Shown here piece by piece: positions 1 to 4,758 of a stretch of 5,157 bases of DNA. The notes under the pieces were generated by a model, which saw only the letters and a program-made list of their open reading frames with translations, ran no database searches and was not told the DNA's origin. A program made the translations under genes and the position numbers. Positions within the stretch are counted from its first letter, which is position 1; every line of letters starts with the position of its first letter. Origin of the DNA: Clostridia bacterium (GTDB lineage: Bacteria; Bacillota; Clostridia; Oscillospirales; Acutalibacteraceae); assembly GCA_900754145.1 (NCBI GenBank), contig CAAEBW010000225.1, positions 1 through 5,157 of the forward strand, written 5' to 3'.

Positions 1-1
1 G

Positions 2-154
2 GGCGGCGGCTTTAAGGATTGGTTTATAACCGAGTTTAACCGCCCGGGGTTTACGGTCGAATTAGGACTTGGTGAAAACCCACTCCCCGCCTACTTAGCC
101 GATGATATTTATAAAAAGGTTGAAAAAATGCTGATGTTAAGCACAATTATGTGA
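2..154 (+). CDS. C-terminal fragment of M14-family zinc carboxypeptidase
   Basis: Only the last 50 residues are visible; the gene begins left of the window and the frame is open to the edge. The piece reads GGGFKDWFI near its start, then FTVELG followed by GENPLP. In M14 (carboxypeptidase A-like) peptidases the Glu in the T-[IV]-E-[LVI]-G strand is the catalytic base; here it is residue 20 of the fragment (bases 59-61). The GGFKDWF...RPGFTVELG.GENPLP pattern is the one I associate with Firmicutes M14 peptidases that cut gamma-D-glutamyl-diamino acid bonds in peptidoglycan peptides, but the substrate cannot be told from this piece. A hairpin terminator follows 12 bases after the stop. It is convergent with the decarboxylase operon and probably unrelated to it. 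Confidence 0.8.
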   Translation, partial: GGGFKDWFITEFNRPGFTVELGLGENPLPAYLADDIYKKVEKMLMLSTIM

Positions 155-166
155 AATATTACATTT

Positions 167-201
167 TTGGGCAGACGCCGATTAGCGTCTGCCCAATTTT
201 T
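167..201 (+). terminator. Rho-independent terminator after the M14 peptidase
   Basis: A perfect 10-bp stem, GGGCAGACGC (169-178) with GCGTCTGCCC (185-194), extended by two T-A pairs, has a 6-base loop and is followed on the plus strand by AATTTTTAATT. It sits between the peptidase stop (154) and the convergent alpha-subunit stop (204). On the minus strand the stem is followed by AAAAATGT, which is not T-rich, so it mainly serves the peptidase gene. It may still act as a weaker end or 3' stabiliser for the decarboxylase transcript, for which no other terminator is visible. Confidence 0.85.
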
Positions 202-203
202 AA

Positions 204-1625
204 TTATTCTGAAAGATCCTCAACTATAAGCGTACGGACGCCGTTTTCGTCGGTAACGGCTTTCTCTTCGGAAGCTTTGTCACGCACGGCGAAGAACTTT
301 TCGGCAACCTGCGGGAAGAGTGCGTAGCTTAGTACATCTTCCTCGGACTTGCCTATTCCCTTTTCCTTCATTTCCTTAGCGTAGTTAGCAAGCTCGGGCT
401 CAAGCTGGTCGGCGGGACGGCAGGTTATAACCTTATCGTCACCGATTGCCTTTTTGCGAACCTCCTCGTTTACGGGTGCGGGAAGTCTGCCGTACTCGCC
501 GCGGAGAAGCGCCTTAGATTCCTTGGTAACCATCTTGTAGCGCTCACCCGAAAGGACGTTGAGCACCGCCTGAGTACCTACGATCTGCGAGGTCGGAGTA
601 ACCAGCGGAGGATAACCGAAATCTTCTCTTACCTTCGGTACTTCGGCAAGCACCTCGTAATACTTATCCTCGGCATTCGCCTGCTTAAGCTGGGACAACA
701 GGTTTGAAAGCATACCGCCCGGAACCTGATAAATAAGGGTCTTGGTATCAACATTGAGCACCTTGGGGTCAAGTATTCCCTCTGCCTTCATCTTATCGGC
801 AACCTTGCGGAAATGGGCGGCAACCTCGCTAAGCTGGGTAAGGTCAAGCCCTGTATCACGCGGAGTGTCCTGAAGTGTAGCAACAAGAGCCTCGGTAGAG
901 GGGTTTGCGGTACCGTTCGCAAAGGGTGAAAGCGCGCAGTCAACAATATCAACGCCCGCCTCAGCCGCCATAAGATAGGTCATATCTCCTGTACCGGTGG
1001 TGTTGTGGGTATGCAGGTGAATCGGAACGGAAACGTTCTCCTTAAGCTTTTTAACAAGCGAATAAGCATTATACGGAAGAAGCAGGTTAGCCATATCCTT
1101 AATGCAGATAACGTCCGCCCCCATCTTTTCAAGGGTCTTTGCCAATTCTACAAAGTAATCCTCATTATGAACGGGGCTTACGGTATAGCTCATTGCCGCC
1201 TCGCATATGCCGCCGTACTTCTTACAGCTCTTCATCGCCTGTTCCATATTGCGGGTATCGTTGAGCGCGTCGAAAATACGGATTACATCAATGCCGTTTT
1301 CAATCGACTTTTTAACGAACATATCGACAACATCATCAGCGTAATGCTTGTAGCCTAAGATGTTCTGACCGCGCAGAAGCATCTGAAGCTTGGTGTTGGG
1401 CATATGCTTTTTAAGGGTGCGCAGTCTCTCCCACGGGTCTTCGTTAAGAAAACGCATACAGGCGTCGAAGGTCGCGCCGCCCCAGCACTCAAGGCTCCAG
1501 TAGCCTATTTTATCGAGCTTTTCAAGTGCGGGAAGCATATCTTCGAGTTTCATTCTGGTAGCCGCCTGTGACTGGTGAGCGTCACGCAGAATGGTATCGG
1601 TAATATATAATTTTTTGTTTTCCAT
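204..1625 (-). CDS. oadA: Oxaloacetate decarboxylase alpha subunit (carboxyltransferase), lacking a biotin domain
   Basis: This 473-residue cytoplasmic carboxyltransferase moves the carboxyl group of oxaloacetate to biotin, releasing pyruvate. The HMGL-like TIM barrel covers about residues 1-260 and starts with TDTILRDAHQS (9-19). Metal ligands expected in the family are visible as Asp15 and the two histidines of HLHTHN (205 and 207), and the conserved carboxylated lysine as Lys176 in CIKDMA. The PYC/OADA conserved domain follows (about 280-450), with VPGGM at 301-305. Family members with a fused biotinyl domain are close to 600 residues; this one ends before it, fitting the separate biotin carrier two genes upstream. 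It is the last gene of the operon: its AAGGAGTG ribosome site overlaps the stop codon of the beta-subunit gene and starts 14 nt downstream of it. A pyruvate carboxylase subunit B function is the main alternative, but the neighbouring beta pump and OadG-like subunit argue for the decarboxylase. Confidence 0.93.
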   Translation of the reverse strand: MENKKLYITDTILRDAHQSQAATRMKLEDMLPALEKLDKIGYWSLECWGGATFDACMRFLNEDPWERLRTLKKHMPNTKLQMLLRGQNILGYKHYADDVVDMFVKKSIENGIDVIRIFDALNDTRNMEQAMKSCKKYGGICEAAMSYTVSPVHNEDYFVELAKTLEKMGADVICIKDMANLLLPYNAYSLVKKLKENVSVPIHLHTHNTTGTGDMTYLMAAEAGVDIVDCALSPFANGTANPSTEALVATLQDTPRDTGLDLTQLSEVAAHFRKVADKMKAEGILDPKVLNVDTKTLIYQVPGGMLSNLLSQLKQANAEDKYYEVLAEVPKVREDFGYPPLVTPTSQIVGTQAVLNVLSGERYKMVTKESKALLRGEYGRLPAPVNEEVRKKAIGDDKVITCRPADQLEPELANYAKEMKEKGIGKSEEDVLSYALFPQVAEKFFAVRDKASEEKAVTDENGVRTLIVEDLSE

Positions 1626-1639
1626 TTAAGTCACACTCC

Positions 1640-2836
1640 TTAACCGAGTAGCGAGATAAGCACGCCCGCCGCGATAGCAGAGCCGATAACGCCCGCTACA
1701 TTCGGACCCATTGCGTGCATAAGCAGGAAGTTTGAGGGATTCTCCTTCTGACCTACAGACTGTGAAACGCGCGCCGCCATAGGAACGGCGGAAACGCCCG
1801 CGGAACCGATAAGCGGATTCATCTTGTTCTTTGAGAAAAGGTTCATAAGCTTTGCGAAAAGCACGCCGCAGGCAGTAGCCACACCGAAAGCAACAACACC
1901 CATCGCAATAATTTCAAGGGTCTGAAGCTTTAAGAAGGTTTTAGCCGTAGCGGTAGCACCGACAGAAATGCCAAGGAATATTGTAACAATATTCATAAGC
2001 TCGTTCTGAGCGGTCTTGCACAGACGGTCGGCAACGCCCGATTCCTTCCAGAGGTTTCCGAGCATAAGACAGCCGACAAGCGGAGTAGCCGACGGAACAA
2101 GCAGAGCCACAAAGATAGTAACCGCAATCGGGAAAATGATTTTTTCCCTTTTAGAGGGCTGTCTTAAGGGCTTCATAACAATCTGGCGTTCCTTTTTGGT
2201 GGTAAGAAGCTTCATAATCGGCGGCTGAATAACCGGAACGAGAGCCATATAAGAATACGCGGCAACCGCGATAGGTCCTAAAAGACTCGGCTGTAGAATA
2301 GAAGTGGTGTAGATAGCGGTCGGACCGTCCGCACCGCCGATAATGCCTATAGAGCCCGCCGCCTGCTGTGAAAAGCCGAGGGCGATACAGCCCGCAAAGG
2401 TAGCAAAAATACCAACCTGTGCCGCCGCGCCCAAAAGCAAGGACTTAGGATTGGAAATCAGCGGTCCGAAATCGGTCATAGCGCCGATGCCTATGAATAT
2501 AAGGCAGGGGTAAATACAGGTCTTAACGCCGATATAGAGATAATCAAGCAGACCGCCGTTTGCGAGAATATAGCCGTAATTGTGGAAATGCTCCGAGCCC
2601 TCGGTCATAAATTCCGTCCATAGCTCGCCGTTATACATTCCCGCCCCCGGCAGGTTTGTAAGCAACATACCGAAAGCTATACCGATAAGTAACAGCGGCT
2701 CAAACTTCTTGTGAATGGCAAGCCACAAAAGAAGGAGGGAAACAAGAATCATTACAAGGTTTCCCCAGTTTTCTTTAAAATTGCCGAACAGCATATAAAA
2801 GCCTGTGGTTTCGGCAAATTGAAGTATTTTATCCAT
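1640..2836 (-). CDS. oadB: Sodium-pumping decarboxylase beta subunit
   Basis: This 398-residue integral membrane protein decarboxylates carboxybiotin and uses the free energy to export Na+. Hydrophobic segments are visible at roughly 24-41, 46-61, 100-122, 132-155, 184-203, 233-256, 306-332 and 372-396. The signature [13 protein letters not shown] (164-176) contains Asp170, matching the conserved aspartate essential for Na+ transport in the family. The C-terminal [10 protein letters not shown] stretch (377-386) is the other highly conserved region with Asn and Ser implicated in ion coupling. Length is normal for the short form (about 375-435). The same family serves oxaloacetate, methylmalonyl-CoA and glutaconyl-CoA decarboxylases, so the substrate is set by the alpha subunit; the pyruvate carboxylase-type alpha next door indicates oxaloacetate. 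The ATG is preceded by GGGAGAA, just after the biotin carrier stop (19-base gap). Confidence 0.93.
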   Translation of the reverse strand: MDKILQFAETTGFYMLFGNFKENWGNLVMILVSLLLLWLAIHKKFEPLLLIGIAFGMLLTNLPGAGMYNGELWTEFMTEGSEHFHNYGYILANGGLLDYLYIGVKTCIYPCLIFIGIGAMTDFGPLISNPKSLLLGAAAQVGIFATFAGCIALGFSQQAAGSIGIIGGADGPTAIYTTSILQPSLLGPIAVAAYSYMALVPVIQPPIMKLLTTKKERQIVMKPLRQPSKREKIIFPIAVTIFVALLVPSATPLVGCLMLGNLWKESGVADRLCKTAQNELMNIVTIFLGISVGATATAKTFLKLQTLEIIAMGVVAFGVATACGVLFAKLMNLFSKNKMNPLIGSAGVSAVPMAARVSQSVGQKENPSNFLLMHAMGPNVAGVIGSAIAAGVLISLLG

Positions 2837-2855
2837 AACGCGATTCTCCCAACAG

Positions 2856-3197
2856 TTAACCGATTACGCAGAGAACAGCGCCTGTCTCAACAGCAGCACC
2901 CTTAGATACATTTACAGAGGTAACGGTACCGTCGCAGGGAGACATAATCTCATTTTCCATCTTCATAGCCTCGAGCACCATAAGAACATCACCCTTCTTA
3001 ACAGCCGCGCCGCTTGTAACATTTACAGAAAGAATGGTTCCGGGCATCGGGCTTGATACGGTTTCACCGCCGGCTGCGGGCTTTGCAGCGGGTGCAGGTG
3101 CAGCGGCAGGAGCAGCTGCCTTAACATCGGAAGCGTCAACCGCCTCAAGAGTGATTTCGTAAGCGGTACCGTTTACAGTTACATTATACTTTTTCAT
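2856..3197 (-). CDS. Biotin carrier protein of the decarboxylase (biotinyl/lipoyl domain)
   Basis: A 113-residue biotin acceptor that shuttles the carboxyl group between the alpha and beta subunits. Residues 1-20 form a short beta-rich start ([10 protein letters not shown]) common in these carriers, 27-43 an Ala/Pro-rich flexible linker, and 46-113 a complete biotinyl domain. The biotinylation motif EAMKM is at 76-80, with Lys79 the modified residue, and the flanking PMPGT (50-54) is typical. In many bacteria this domain is fused to the end of the alpha subunit; here it is a separate gene, as in glutaconyl-CoA and methylmalonyl-CoA decarboxylases (GcdC/MmdC type). The ribosome site AAAGGTG lies in the 17-base gap after the oadG-like gene. 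It would need a biotin ligase encoded elsewhere. Confidence 0.93.
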   Translation of the reverse strand: MKKYNVTVNGTAYEITLEAVDASDVKAAAPAAAPAPAAKPAAGGETVSSPMPGTILSVNVTSGAAVKKGDVLMVLEAMKMENEIMSPCDGTVTSVNVSKGAAVETGAVLCVIG

Positions 3198-3214
3198 TTT
3201 AAAACACCTTTTTC

Positions 3215-3484
3215 TTAAATTTTTTTAAATGAATGAATCCTTATTGCGGAAATATCGGTTCCCATTTCCTCCGCAAGGGCGGCGGAGACAGCCGCGATTA
3301 TTTCCTGACGGTTTTCAATCGGATTTTCCGCAGAAGCGGGAGCGGCTACAGGCGCCGCGGTAGTTTTGGGCTTTCTTTCGGCAACTCTGCAAATCGCGCT
3401 CATAATAAGGCAAAGCAGAACTATACAAATAAGACCTAAGAAAACAGTCCCTACACCCATTCCGACAATGAATAAATTTGACAC
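3215..3484 (-). CDS. oadG: OadG-family small membrane subunit of the decarboxylase
   Basis: An 89-residue protein with one membrane segment at about residues 3-32 (NLFIVGMGVGTVFLGLICIV...), a Lys/Ala/Pro-rich linker, and a C-terminal segment of IAAVSAALAEEMG...IRIHSFKKI type, which is the OadG/delta-subunit pattern (assembly and anchoring of the alpha subunit to the beta pump). I chose the GTG at 3482-3484: it follows a perfect AGGAGGTG site by 7 bases, and the family begins at this point. The frame stays open to an ATG at 3568, but that would put translation at the predicted transcription start and add 28 residues with no family match. As first gene of the operon it leads the biotin carrier by 17 bases. 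Sequence conservation in this family is low, so the call rests on the membrane pattern, tail and context. Confidence 0.85.
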   Translation of the reverse strand: MSNLFIVGMGVGTVFLGLICIVLLCLIMSAICRVAERKPKTTAAPVAAPASAENPIENRQEIIAAVSAALAEEMGTDISAIRIHSFKKI

Positions 3485-3491
3485 AAAAACG

Positions 3492-3499
3492 CACCTCCT
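3492..3499 (-). promoter_or_regulatory. Ribosome binding site that fixes the OadG GTG start
   Basis: AGGAGGTG on the minus strand, complementary to the 3' end of 16S rRNA, lies 7 bases before the GTG at 3484. No comparable site precedes the more upstream ATG at 3568. Confidence 0.85.
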
Positions 3500-3576
3500 C
3501 AAGGCATTGAAAAAAATTTTGTTTACCGCAAAAAAATAGATTGTGATAAAAATAACAAACTTGCCCAATTAACCCT

Positions 3577-3605
3577 ATTATATATTTAATATCAAGTAAT
3601 TACAA
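3577..3605 (-). promoter_or_regulatory. Sigma-A-type promoter of the decarboxylase operon
   Basis: On the minus strand a -35 box TTGTAA (3605-3600) and a perfect -10 box TATAAT (3582-3577) are separated by exactly 17 bases. Transcription should begin near 3570, giving a leader of about 85 bases before the GTG at 3484. The leader is AT-rich and I see no riboswitch or strong hairpin in it. It is the only convincing promoter upstream of the four genes, which have gaps of 14-19 bases and so are likely one transcript. Confidence 0.75.
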
Positions 3606-3628
3606 TAACAATGATTTAATTTTAGCAT

Positions 3629-3667
3629 TTTCTTAACTATTAATAGTATTTCTTAATATTTTCTTAA
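3629..3667. repeat. Repeated TTTCTTAA boxes with a 12-bp palindrome upstream of the oad promoter
   Basis: TTTCTTAA occurs three times on the plus strand at 3629-3636, 3649-3656 and 3660-3667, offset by 20 and 11 bases, close to two turns and one turn of the helix. A perfect palindrome ACTATTAATAGT lies at 3636-3647, between the first two copies. The group sits about 24-62 bases upstream of the -35 box of the decarboxylase promoter, a position that suits an activator, and also in the divergent upstream region of cotJ. The DNA is very AT-rich, so chance repetition is a real alternative. Confidence 0.35.
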
Positions 3668-3726
3668 TATAATTTGAGGAGTAACATTTTGTCCCTGAAT
3701 TAATAAAATAATATAGGACAATATAT

Positions 3727-3748
3727 GCGGGAGAAGACTATCCCCCGC
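3727..3748 (+). other. Imperfect hairpin in the probable cotJ leader
   Basis: GCGGG (3727-3731) pairs with CCCGC (3744-3748), with one mismatch and two further inner pairs and a six-base loop. It is followed by TGTCTTTTAG, only weakly T-rich, so it is a poor terminator. It lies 53 bases before cotJA and could be a 5' leader stem or an attenuator-like element; role unknown. Confidence 0.3.
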
Positions 3749-3801
3749 TGTCTTTTAGTAAGAAGAAAAAGTCTTTGTGGCTTTGAAGGGAGACAGATTT
3801 A

Positions 3802-4053
3802 ATGGACAGAAGAATGTTTGATATTTCCGAATTTTATCGGACTTCGGGCACGGTTTCGGAAGAGCCCTTAAGAGACGAACGGTCGCATATGAATACCGAA
3901 AGCAGCGGCGACTGCGCCGACCCGCTTACAATGGTGTTTATTAATATGCAGCCGCTTGAGAGCGTTTATCCGCTGAATGAGGCGTACGAAAACGGAACCC
4001 TGTTTCCGAATCTTAACAAGCCTTTTTACGGAGGTATGAGCAATGAACGATAA
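3802..4053 (+). CDS. cotJA: Spore coat-associated protein CotJA
   Basis: An 83-residue protein of the CotJA family, first gene of the cotJ operon, whose products are inner spore-coat components made in the mother cell. The family core is residues 43-78: PLTMVFINMQPLESVYPLNEAY, then NGTLFPNLNKPFYGG, matching the usual [LM]AM.[YF][VI]PMQ.W...Y...A...GT[IL]FP.L.KPF pattern. The N-terminal 42 residues are acidic/polar and variable, as in other members. The ATG is preceded by GAAGGGAG at about 9 bases. The 3' end overlaps cotJB by 11 bases, which implies translational coupling. Confidence 0.9.
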   Translation: MDRRMFDISEFYRTSGTVSEEPLRDERSHMNTESSGDCADPLTMVFINMQPLESVYPLNEAYENGTLFPNLNKPFYGGMSNER

Positions 4054-4309
4054 GGCAACCCTTAAAAAACAGATATACGAGCTTGATTTTGCGCTTTATG
4101 AGCTTGTACTGTTTCTTGATTCCCACCCCACCAACCGCCGCGCCATGGAATTAATGCGCGAATACAGAGAAAAGCGCTGTAAGCTGATAGAGGAATACGA
4201 GCAAAGATTCGGCAAGTATATTGTAACGCTTAAGGACGTTCCGATGTCGGGTAGCTGGGAATGGCTTGACAGCCCATGGCCTTGGGACGCAGATTTTATG
4301 GAGGGTTAA
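4043..4309 (+). CDS. cotJB: Spore coat protein CotJB
   Basis: An 88-residue CotJB-family protein. The family pattern is clear: YELDFALYELVLFLDSHP (13-30), then a charged helix with AMELMREYREKRCKLIEEYEQRFG (39-62), and a tryptophan-rich end WEWLDSPWPWD (72-82). CotJB is thought to work with CotJA and CotJC in the inner coat. The start ATG at 4043 is served by GGAGG at 4030-4034, inside the end of cotJA. The stop is followed after three bases by the cotJC start. Gene order and tight coupling are those of a standard cotJABC operon. Confidence 0.93.
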   Translation: MNDKATLKKQIYELDFALYELVLFLDSHPTNRRAMELMREYREKRCKLIEEYEQRFGKYIVTLKDVPMSGSWEWLDSPWPWDADFMEG

Positions 4310-4312
4310 ATT

Positions 4313-4420
4313 ATGTGGCAATATGAAAAAAAGCTTCAGTATCCCGTTAAAATAAAAAATTCCAATCCGAAATACGCACAAATAATAATCACTCAATACG
4401 GCGGTGCAGACTGCAAATAG
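4313..4420 (+). pseudogene. cotJC: cotJC, 5' remnant cut off after about 33 codons (Mn-catalase-like coat protein)
   Basis: This 35-codon frame begins MWQYEKKLQYPVKIKNSNP and continues to ITQYGGAD at codon 33, which is the characteristic N-terminus of CotJC, a coat protein of the manganese catalase family. Intact CotJC is about 190 residues and continues GELAASLRYL after this point; here codon 34 is TGC instead of Gly, then AAA and TAG. All metal-binding residues are missing, so the piece cannot be a catalase. The start is well formed: GGAGGG lies 7 bases upstream, and the gene is in its normal place after cotJB with no other damage. The break coincides with the start of phage lysis genes on the opposite strand, so the gene is probably split by a prophage, with the 3' part to the right of the window. 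It may be restored by excision; otherwise it is a dead remnant. Confidence 0.88.
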
Positions 4421-4424
4421 TGAT
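4388..4424. other. Probable prophage attachment junction inside cotJC
   Basis: Host cotJC similarity ends at codon 33 (base 4411), placing the host/phage junction at or a little before 4412. Around it, ATCACT (4388-4393) and its inverse AGTGAT (4419-4424) form a dyad centred at 4406. Large serine recombinases use short imperfectly symmetric att sites, so this would fit, but the interior is poorly symmetric and the arms could be chance. The second copy of the core is not in the window, so exact core bases cannot be given. Confidence 0.5.
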
Positions 4425-4490
4425 ACCAAAATATTGATTAATCTTAATGTAATAACAAATTATTAATTGCGTTAAGTTAATTGTTTGGCA

Positions 4491-4530
4491 ATAATAATTC
4501 CCCGCCCAAATCGATAAGAAAAGGGCGGGG
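4491..4530 (-). terminator. Terminator after the phage holin gene
   Basis: A perfect 8-bp stem, CCCCGCCC (4500-4507) with GGGCGGGG (4523-4530), has a 15-base loop. On the minus strand it starts 6 bases after the holin stop and is followed by AATTATTAT, moderately T-rich. It would end phage late transcription before it runs antisense into cotJCBA. On the plus strand the stem is followed by TTCGTGTTATTCC, less convincing but possibly active for the cotJ transcript. Confidence 0.75.
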
Positions 4531-4536
4531 TTCGTG

Positions 4537-4746
4537 TTATTCCTCTTTTACTTCCGGCAATCCCGCTACACTCGTCAGCACCGAGAGAAGACCTGCAAGT
4601 AGTGAGGCGGAGATTACGACCTTCCAGTCCACAGCGGAAAGAATAGCCGATGTGCCTATGGTTGCTACCGCGGTCTGTGCCACGGTTTTAACCGCACGGG
4701 TGCCCGCCGCCTTGAGCCAGTTTTTTGCATTTGTTGAGATTTTCAT
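4537..4746 (-). CDS. Phage holin, r1t-like family
   Basis: A 69-residue membrane protein with two hydrophobic helices, at about 18-37 (VKTVAQTAVATIGTSAIL) and 42-60, joined by the short turn SAVDWK (37-42), and an acidic tail (PEVKEE). The small size, the AVDW turn between the two helices and the LLSVLTSVAGLP end fit the Lactococcus phage r1t-type holin family often found in actinobacterial and Clostridia phages. Holins open the membrane at a set time to let the endolysin reach the wall. It follows the endolysin gene by 12 bases and its AGGAGG site overlaps the endolysin stop codon, so the two are coupled. The terminator follows at once, making this the last gene of the phage late transcript. 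Confidence 0.85.
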   Translation of the reverse strand: MKISTNAKNWLKAAGTRAVKTVAQTAVATIGTSAILSAVDWKVVISASLLAGLLSVLTSVAGLPEVKEE

Positions 4747-4758
4747 AATGTTTTCCTC

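Larger units (their letters stand above)
3606..3801. other. Divergent intergenic region between the oad and cotJ operons
   Basis: About 317 bases separate the OadG start from cotJA, and no gene is visible in them. The left third carries the decarboxylase leader and promoter, the middle the TTTCTTAA repeats. The cotJ promoter should lie in about 3690-3760; in known systems cotJ is read by the mother-cell factor sigma-E. I find only a loose candidate, AATTAATA (3698-3705) with CAATATAT (3719-3726), too weak to annotate as a site. A TATAAT at 3668-3673 has no good -35 partner on the plus strand. Confidence 0.5.

Noticed and set aside
1005..1358. Plus-strand open frame of 117 codons
   Set aside because: Lies wholly antisense inside oadA, which has full family motifs; no ribosome site or recognisable protein pattern.
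2016..2228. Plus-strand open frame of 70 codons
   Set aside because: Antisense shadow of oadB with no supporting signals.
2711..2905. Plus-strand open frame of 64 codons
   Set aside because: Antisense across the oadB start and the end of the biotin carrier gene; composition reflects those genes.
3233..3439. Plus-strand open frame of 68 codons
   Set aside because: Antisense to oadG; no family pattern and poor start signals.
3664..3673. TATAAT at 3668-3673 as a plus-strand sigma-A promoter for cotJ
   Set aside because: No acceptable -35 box at 16-18 bases, and cotJ operons are expected to use a sporulation sigma factor.
4313..4420. Simple point mutation or sequencing error ending cotJC early
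   Set aside because: After codon 33 I see no continuation of CotJC in any frame; AT-rich non-coding DNA and phage genes follow, so the gene is physically interrupted.
4151..4429. Minus-strand open frame of 92 codons spanning the cotJB/cotJC boundary
   Set aside because: Antisense to cotJB and the cotJC start, both of which have clear family sequences and ribosome sites.
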